Shown piece by piece: positions 34,075 through 38,939 of a DNA stretch of 38,939 nt; positions within the stretch are counted from its first letter, which is position 1, and each line of letters opens with the position of its first letter. The stretch covers positions 1-38,939 of the forward strand of contig JAURKV010000233.1 in the NCBI GenBank assembly GCA_030831585.1. Direction: 5' to 3'. A program made the translations under genes and the position numbers. The notes under the pieces were generated by a model, which worked only from the letters and a program-made list of their open reading frames with translations, did no database searches and was not told where the DNA came from. The DNA comes from Ramlibacter sp. Its GTDB lineage: Bacteria > Pseudomonadota > Gammaproteobacteria > Burkholderiales > Burkholderiaceae_C.

Positions 34075-34359
34075 TCATGAGGGGTGGAGCAGTCGGACGC
34101 CCCGGGCCGCGGCCAACCGGCGCCAGCGGGACCGCAGGCGCCGGATCCGGCCGATCAGGCGCGAGGCGAGTCCGGGCGGCTCAAATCGTGGATAGCCGCT
34201 GGGCATACGCCACTCTGTGTGCGGTTCTGCGCAGGGCCCCAGGGGGTGCAAGGACGCCAGGGTGCTGGTTTGACCCCGATGCGACACAGGCGGACTCGTC
34301 GGCTGGTGCACGGGTGGATGCCGTGGGGTCTGTCGCGGCGTGTGCGCCGGCATGTGCAT
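34075..34359 (-). CDS. Uncharacterised 94-residue Pro/His- and Arg-rich protein
   Basis: I do not recognise this protein. The N-terminal half is rich in Pro, His, Ser and Thr; the C-terminal third is a strongly basic, possibly helical stretch (RLIGRIRRLRSRWRRLAAA). Support for coding is a near-perfect GGAGGA ribosome site 5 bases before the ATG, G/C-rich third positions, and a four-base ATGA overlap with the upstream ATG of the CesT-like gene. Adjacent placement to a chaperone makes it a candidate client or a co-expressed small protein. The antisense frame is also open, so coding is likely rather than certain. Confidence 0.5.
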   Translation of the reverse strand: MHMPAHTPRQTPRHPPVHQPTSPPVSHRGQTSTLASLHPLGPCAEPHTEWRMPSGYPRFEPPGLASRLIGRIRRLRSRWRRLAAARGVRLLHPS

Positions 34360-34445
34360 GAGACTCCTCCATTTCCTGTGATGCAGCCGGCAGGGGCCAG
34401 CCGACCTTTCAGTAACGCAGGGTCTCGTGGTGTTCCCGGGCGCAG

Positions 34446-34494
34446 GGCGACCCGGTCGCCAGCCTGAGGCCGGCCGTGGACGTGAGGCTCAGGC
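34446..34494. repeat. Two inverted repeats at the 3' end of prlC
   Basis: GGCGAC-CCG-GTCGCC (34446-34460) and the arms GCCTGAG (34462-34468) with CTCAGGC (34488-34494) lie at and just beyond the prlC stop. They may form RNA stems that protect or end the prlC message. No T-run follows on the minus strand, and none was found further on before the small gene at 34359. Confidence 0.35.
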
Positions 34495-36519
34495 CATGCC
34501 CTGGTGCCTGAGCAGCGCGTCGAGTTGGGGCTCGCGTCCTCGGAAGGCCCTGAAGGACTCCATGGCCGGACGGCTGCCGCCCACCTCCAAAATCGCCACT
34601 CGGTAGCGGCGGCCTGTTTCCCGGCTTGGGTTGCCTTCGGCGTCCATGCTCTCCTCGAAGGCGGCATAGGCATCGGCCGAGAGCACCTCCGCCCACTTGT
34701 AGCTGTAGTAGCCAGCAGCGTAGCCACCGGCAAAGATATGGCTAAAGGTGTTGGCGCTGCGGCTGAAGGCTGGGGGATGAATCACGGCCACCTCGTCACG
34801 CACTTGCTTGAGCAGTGGCATGAAGTCATGCGCCGGGTCATGCTCGGCGTGCAGCCGCATGTCGAACAGCGAAAACTCGATTTGACGCAAGGTCTGCAGG
34901 CCGCTTTGGAAATTGCGGGCGGCGAGCATTTTGTCAAACAGCTCCCGGGGCAGGGGCTGCCCTGTCTCCACATGGGCCGTCATGTGGCGCAGCACGCTCC
35001 ACTCCCAACAGAAGTTCTCCATGAACTGGCTGGGCAGTTCCACGGCGTCCCATTCAACGCCGCTGATGCCCGAGACATCGTGCTCCTTGACCTGGGTAAG
35101 CAGGTGGTGAAGCCCATGGCCGAACTCGTGAAAGAGGGTGATGACGTCGTCGTGTGTGAGCAGCGGAGGTTGGCCATTCACGCCCTCGGCGAAGTTGCAG
35201 ACCAAGTGCGCGACTGGCAGCTGGAGCCGGCCGTCGTCGGGCCGTAGCCAGCGGGCTCGGACATCGTCCATCCAGGCACCGCCCCGCTTGCCTGCGCGGG
35301 CGGAGGGGTCGAGGTAAAACTGTCCGATAGTTCGGCCACCGCGCTCGAGGCGGAAGAACTCGACGCCAGGGTGCCAGGTCGCGGCTTGGTCCCGGCGGAT
35401 CTCAACCTCGAAGAGCGTCTCGACAATTTTGAACAGCCCCGCCAGCACCTTGGGGGCGGTGAAGTACTGCTTGACCTCCTGCTCGCTGAAGGCGTAGCGG
35501 TCTTCCTTCAGCTTCTCGGCCAGGTAGGGCCAGTCCCAGGCCTGTGGCTCGGCCAAGCCGAGACTGTGGGCGGCGAAGGCACGCATATCGGCCAGATCGC
35601 GCTCGGCATGGGGCCGGGCCTTGCTCGCCAGCTCGCGCAAGAAGGTCACCACCTCCGCAGGCGACTTTGCCATCTTGGGGACCAGTGACACCTCGGCGAA
35701 GTTGTCATAGCCGAGCAGACGCGCCTCTTCCCGCCGAAGCGCGAGCAACTCGCGGATGATGGCGTCATTGTCGAAGCGGGTGAGGTCGCCATCGGCCTGG
35801 TCGCTGGCTCGGGTGACGTAGGCCCGGTACAGGCGTTCGCGGAGCTTGCTGTCGTGACCGAACTGCATCACTGGAAGGTAGCAGGGCATCTTCAGCGTGA
35901 GCTTGTGGCCGTCTTTCCCTTCGGCCTGTGCGGCGGCGCGTGCCGCCTGGACCACATCGGCCGGCACGCCAACCAATTCGTCCTCCTGAGCGTAGTACGC
36001 CCAGGCATCGGTGGCGTCGAGGGCGTTCTCGCTGAACTTCTGTCCGAGTTCGGCCTGGCGCTCCTGGATTTGCGCGAAGCGCGACTTGGCCTCGCCGGTG
36101 AGCTCTGCGCCGCCCAGGATGAAGTTGCGCATCGCGTTCTTGTGGGCTTGGCGCTGCTCGGCATCCAGCGTGGCGGTGTCGATCGCCTTGTACTTGGCGT
36201 AGAGCCGTTCGTCGCTGCCGAGGCGCGTCCAGAAGTCTGTCACCCGGGGCAGGGCCGCGTTGTAGGCAGCCCGCAGTTCAGGTGTGTCTCCCACGCCGTT
36301 GAGGTGGCTGACCGTACCCCAGGCCCGGCCGAGGCGTTCGGTGGCGACATCGAGGGTCATGGACAGCGCGTGCCAGCTGGCAGGAAAGTCCGCGGCGGTG
36401 ACCCGTTCGAGAGCTTGTTCGCAGTCGACCAGCAGGTTGTCGACCGCCTCCGCGACATGCTCGGGTCGAATCTGGTCAAAGAGGGGGAGATCGGTGAAGT
36501 CGAGGAGTGGATTGCTCAT
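34489..36519 (-). CDS. prlC: Oligopeptidase A (M3 family zinc metallopeptidase)
   Basis: PrlC is a cytoplasmic zinc peptidase that degrades short peptides, including cleaved signal peptides. The 676-residue product has the gluzincin motif HEFGH at about 464-468, with the third-ligand Glu expected in the following helix (SQFMENFCWEWS), and GYAAGYYSYKWAEVLSADAYAAF near the C-terminus. Length matches E. coli OpdA (680). The ATG at 36519 is next to a GCCGC-TTATTTT-GCGGC dyad (36520-36536) that includes the AT-rich promoter-like bases. Confidence 0.96.
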   Translation of the reverse strand: MSNPLLDFTDLPLFDQIRPEHVAEAVDNLLVDCEQALERVTAADFPASWHALSMTLDVATERLGRAWGTVSHLNGVGDTPELRAAYNAALPRVTDFWTRLGSDERLYAKYKAIDTATLDAEQRQAHKNAMRNFILGGAELTGEAKSRFAQIQERQAELGQKFSENALDATDAWAYYAQEDELVGVPADVVQAARAAAQAEGKDGHKLTLKMPCYLPVMQFGHDSKLRERLYRAYVTRASDQADGDLTRFDNDAIIRELLALRREEARLLGYDNFAEVSLVPKMAKSPAEVVTFLRELASKARPHAERDLADMRAFAAHSLGLAEPQAWDWPYLAEKLKEDRYAFSEQEVKQYFTAPKVLAGLFKIVETLFEVEIRRDQAATWHPGVEFFRLERGGRTIGQFYLDPSARAGKRGGAWMDDVRARWLRPDDGRLQLPVAHLVCNFAEGVNGQPPLLTHDDVITLFHEFGHGLHHLLTQVKEHDVSGISGVEWDAVELPSQFMENFCWEWSVLRHMTAHVETGQPLPRELFDKMLAARNFQSGLQTLRQIEFSLFDMRLHAEHDPAHDFMPLLKQVRDEVAVIHPPAFSRSANTFSHIFAGGYAAGYYSYKWAEVLSADAYAAFEESMDAEGNPSRETGRRYRVAILEVGGSRPAMESFRAFRGREPQLDALLRHQGMA

Positions 36520-36639
36520 GCCGCTTATTTTGCGGCAAGGCGGCAGGGTTCAAGCGCGGCAGGGCCTTCCATCGGGCGATGGACGCCCCTGGCGAGGTAG
36601 CCACCCGTGGGACCAGCCGCCGAGTGACACGGACCCGGC

Positions 36640-37491
36640 TCAGGAAGTGGCCCGCTCAGCCGCCTCCAGGGTGTTCACCAGAAGCATGGCCCGCGTCATA
36701 GGGCCAACGCCCCCGGGCACCGGGGTGATCCAACCGGCTACCTGGCGCACACCTTCGAAGTCGACATCGCCGCAGAGCTTGCCTTCGTCGTTGCGGTTCA
36801 TGCCGACGTCAATCACCACCGCCCCGGGCTTGACCATGTTGGCGGTCAGCACGTTGCGCTTGCCTACCGCAGCGACGATCACGTCCGCCTGGCGGGTGAG
36901 GGCAGCCAAATCGGCCGTGGCGCTGTGGCAAATGGTCACGGTGGCATTTTTCTGCAAAAGCATCAGGGCCATGGGCTTGCCCACGATGTTGCTTCGGCCG
37001 ATGACGACCGCGTGTTTACCGCGCAGGTCATAGCCAATCGATTCAAGCATCTTCATGCAGCCGTACGGCGTGCAGGGCCAAAAGCCTGGTTGCCCAACCA
37101 TGAGTGCGCCGGCGCTGGCCACGTGGAAGCCATCCACGTCCTTGGCCGGGGAAATGGTCGCGATGACCTTTTGGGTGTCCATGTGCTTGGGCAGCGGCAA
37201 TTGCACCAGGATGCCATGCACTTGGGGGTCGGCGTTGAGCGCTCGGATTCGATCGAGCAGGGCGCCTTCGGACAGATCCGCCGGACAGGTCTCCAAAGTG
37301 GCCTGCAGGCCGGTTTCAGTGCTGTCCTTGACCTTGTGCTTGGTGTAGACCTGGCTAGCCGGATCTTCGCCCACCAAAATGATGTGGAGTTTGGGCTCCA
37401 CGCCACGTGCCTTGAGCGCCGCGGTGCGGTGTGCCACTTCAGCGCGGATTTTCTGGGAAAGGTCGTTACCGTCAATCAGGTGGGCGGTCAT
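36640..37491 (-). CDS. folD: Methylenetetrahydrofolate dehydrogenase/methenyl-THF cyclohydrolase
   Basis: FolD interconverts 5,10-methylene-, methenyl- and 10-formyl-tetrahydrofolate in one-carbon metabolism. The 283-residue product has [16 protein letters not shown] with the catalytic Tyr and Lys, [10 protein letters not shown], the NADP-binding [11 protein letters not shown], and the C-terminal [13 protein letters not shown] at 37491 matches the usual length; the longer in-frame extension runs through the upstream terminator and is rejected. It follows the response-regulator gene on the same strand but is separated by an intrinsic terminator. Confidence 0.96.
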   Translation of the reverse strand: MTAHLIDGNDLSQKIRAEVAHRTAALKARGVEPKLHIILVGEDPASQVYTKHKVKDSTETGLQATLETCPADLSEGALLDRIRALNADPQVHGILVQLPLPKHMDTQKVIATISPAKDVDGFHVASAGALMVGQPGFWPCTPYGCMKMLESIGYDLRGKHAVVIGRSNIVGKPMALMLLQKNATVTICHSATADLAALTRQADVIVAAVGKRNVLTANMVKPGAVVIDVGMNRNDEGKLCGDVDFEGVRQVAGWITPVPGGVGPMTRAMLLVNTLEAAERATS

Positions 37492-37502
37492 GGAGTAGCC
37501 TT

Positions 37503-37532
37503 GAAAAGAAAGCCGCCCGCATAAGCGGGCGG
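37503..37532 (-). terminator. Intrinsic terminator of the two-component operon
   Basis: On the minus strand CCGCCCGC-TTAT-GCGGGCGG forms a perfect 8-bp stem followed by CTTTCTTTTC. It lies 45 bp after the stop of the response regulator and just ahead of folD, so folD should have its own promoter or depend on readthrough. Confidence 0.8.
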
Positions 37533-37576
37533 ACTGAGTGGATGGGGCGGAGGTCCGGGGACAGGTGCTTGTTCGC

Positions 37577-38203
37577 TCAGGTCTTGACCGCCGCCTGGCC
37601 CAGGGCAATCTTGAGCAAATCAGCCACGGTGTTCGCGTTGAGCTTTTCCATGATGTTGGCGCGATGCGCCTCTACCGTCTTGATGCTGATCCCCAGGTCG
37701 TCGGCGATTTGCTTGTTCAGGCGCCCGGCAACGATTCGTTCGAGTACCTGACCCTCTCGTGAGGTGAGCTTGGCCAGCAGGGCATCGCGGCTGGCCGCAC
37801 TTTGGTGGTCGGCGAAACTTGACTTGGCGTGATCGAGCATTCGTTCGACCAGACCCAGAAGCTCGCTTTCCTTGAAGGGCTTCTGGATGAAATCCATGGC
37901 GCCCTTTTTCATCGTGCCCACCGCCATCGGGACATCGCCGTGGCCGGTGACGAAGACGACGGGCAGGGGGGAACGGCGTTCGATCAGCTTGTCCTGCAGT
38001 TCCAAGCCGGTCATGCCGCCCATGCGGATGTCGACAATCAGGCAGGCAACCTCTCGTGGGTCATAGCGTGAAAGGAAGGCCTCGGCCGACTCGAAGCAGC
38101 GCACGCGGTAGTCCTTGCCTTCCAGCAACCATTGGACGGAGTCACGGACGGCCTCGTCGTCGTCTACGACGTAAACGGTGCCCCGCTTTGGAATCAGACT
38201 CAT
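37577..38203 (-). CDS. FixJ/NarL-type response regulator
   Basis: A 208-residue regulator with an N-terminal receiver domain (acidic cluster VVDDDEA, phosphoacceptor D58 in IVDIRMGG, Thr and Lys in VFVTGHG and FIQKPF) and a C-terminal LuxR-type helix-turn-helix (about 140-200, [20 protein letters not shown], then [16 protein letters not shown]). This is the FixJ layout. ATG at 38203 overlaps the stop of the kinase gene (ATGA), fixing both the start and the pairing. The controlled genes are not evident. Confidence 0.94.
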   Translation of the reverse strand: MSLIPKRGTVYVVDDDEAVRDSVQWLLEGKDYRVRCFESAEAFLSRYDPREVACLIVDIRMGGMTGLELQDKLIERRSPLPVVFVTGHGDVPMAVGTMKKGAMDFIQKPFKESELLGLVERMLDHAKSSFADHQSAASRDALLAKLTSREGQVLERIVAGRLNKQIADDLGISIKTVEAHRANIMEKLNANTVADLLKIALGQAAVKT

Positions 38204-38939
38204 GCAGTCACCCCGGTACTCTTGTCGGTCATGTCGTGCGTGGCGCCAGGTTCGGGAATCCAGAAGGAAAACACGCATCCGGCAACTTCGGCGCCATTGT
38301 AGATGTTCTTCGCGTCCATCCTTCCCTGGTGGGACTCGACGATCGAGCGGCACAGGTTCAGGCCAATGCCCATGCCCTCGGCCTTGGTCGAGAAGAAGGC
38401 CTCGAAAAGGCGCTCCATCACCTCGGGCGCCAGGCCACGGCCAGAGTCGCGCACCGTGAACTCGACCCCCGGAAGCCCTTCGATCGCCTGCCTCACCACC
38501 CGCAGTTCGACGTTGCGAAGGGGCGCTGGCCGATTGGCCGCATTGATGGACTCGGCGGCGTTCTTGAGCAGGTTGACCAGCACCTGCTCGATCAAGATCG
38601 GGTCGACCAGCAGCTTGGGCAGTCGCGCCGCCACGTAGTGCGACAGCCGGACGTTGTGCCGGCGCAGCTCGATCTCCGCCAGTTCGACAGCCTCGCCGAC
38701 CATGTTGTCGACCTCAGATGCGGTGCGATTGGGTTCACTGCGTTTCACGAAGCTGCGAATACGATGGATGATCTGGCCAGCGCGCTGGGCCTGACGAGCG
38801 GTCTTGTCCAGCGCCGCGAGCAGGTCGGCTTCCTCGATCTGGCGGCCCTTGATTCGCGACACCATCCCGTTGCAATAGTTGCTGATGGCGCTCAGCGGCT
38901 GATTGAGTTCGTGCGCCACACTGGAGGCCATTTCGCCCA
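38200..38939 (-). CDS. FixL-type sensor histidine kinase, C-terminal part (runs off right edge)
   Basis: About 246 C-terminal residues are inside the window. They contain the H-box with the phosphorylated His (VAHELNQPLSAISNY), DHp helices, the N-box NLLKNAAES, G1 VRDSGRGLAPE, F-box-like LFEAFFSTK and G2 GMGIGLNLC. The H-box wording is that of the FixL/NodV class. The sensing region lies beyond the window, so the signal is unknown. The reading frame is open through the edge (GEMASSVAHEL), showing that the ATG at 38931 is internal. It is translationally coupled to the response regulator. Confidence 0.93.
   Translation of the reverse strand, partial: GEMASSVAHELNQPLSAISNYCNGMVSRIKGRQIEEADLLAALDKTARQAQRAGQIIHRIRSFVKRSEPNRTASEVDNMVGEAVELAEIELRRHNVRLSHYVAARLPKLLVDPILIEQVLVNLLKNAAESINAANRPAPLRNVELRVVRQAIEGLPGVEFTVRDSGRGLAPEVMERLFEAFFSTKAEGMGIGLNLCRSIVESHQGRMDAKNIYNGAEVAGCVFSFWIPEPGATHDMTDKSTGVTA

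Overview
The window is a GC-rich, densely coded bacterial chromosome segment. It is best read as a betaproteobacterium of the order Burkholderiales, probably close to the Comamonadaceae. The grounds are the isc operon next to uvrB and a tyrB-like aminotransferase, a BktB-type thiolase, several orphan Bug-type (tripartite tricarboxylate) binding proteins, and short intergenic gaps. The assignment is inferred from gene content, not from a database search. No transposase, integrase, phage gene or CRISPR array was seen.

Region 1 (1-9125) is housekeeping. A divergent aromatic aminotransferase (cut by the window edge) and uvrB are followed by a complete iron-sulfur cluster assembly operon, iscR-iscS-iscU-iscA-hscB-hscA-fdx. 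IscR has the cluster-ligand Cys/His set and a candidate IscR operator lies upstream, so the operon is probably autoregulated. dnaQ and a tRNA-Val(CAC) follow, closed by an intrinsic terminator.

Region 2 (9089-18544) is an accessory catabolic cluster. A divergent LysR regulator faces a same-strand series: a CaiB-type CoA-transferase, a Tat-type Bug binding protein, a CapA-like metallophosphatase with no signal peptide, three crotonase-fold proteins, a second CoA-transferase, and a second Bug binding protein broken by a one-base frameshift. The CapA-crotonase-crotonase-crotonase junctions are ATGA overlaps. The presumed logic is uptake of an organic acid, CoA activation and crotonase chemistry. 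The substrate is unknown, and the crotonases lack most of the usual hydratase glutamates.

Region 3 (18661-25175) holds the dTDP-L-rhamnose genes rmlBDAC and then, after a 412-base non-coding stretch, a secreted GH18 chitinase-like enzyme with two C-terminal chitin-binding-like modules. The non-coding stretch contains a possible structured, switch-like leader RNA. An orphan ABC-type periplasmic binding protein converges on the chitinase gene, with a strong terminator between them.

Region 4 (25360-30596) carries a bktB-like thiolase and then an apparent signalling operon: a membrane sensor with a cytoplasmic SpoIIE/PP2C phosphatase, a membrane-anchored solute-binding domain, and a SAM methyltransferase, joined by ATGA and GTGA overlaps.

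Region 5 (30607-38939) contains an LhgO-like FAD oxidoreductase preceded by a 27-codon ORF, then pyrD, rpiA, a CesT-like type III secretion chaperone coupled to an unknown 94-residue Pro/Arg-rich protein, an M3 oligopeptidase (prlC), folD, and a FixJ-type regulator with the 3' part of its histidine kinase, which runs off the right edge.
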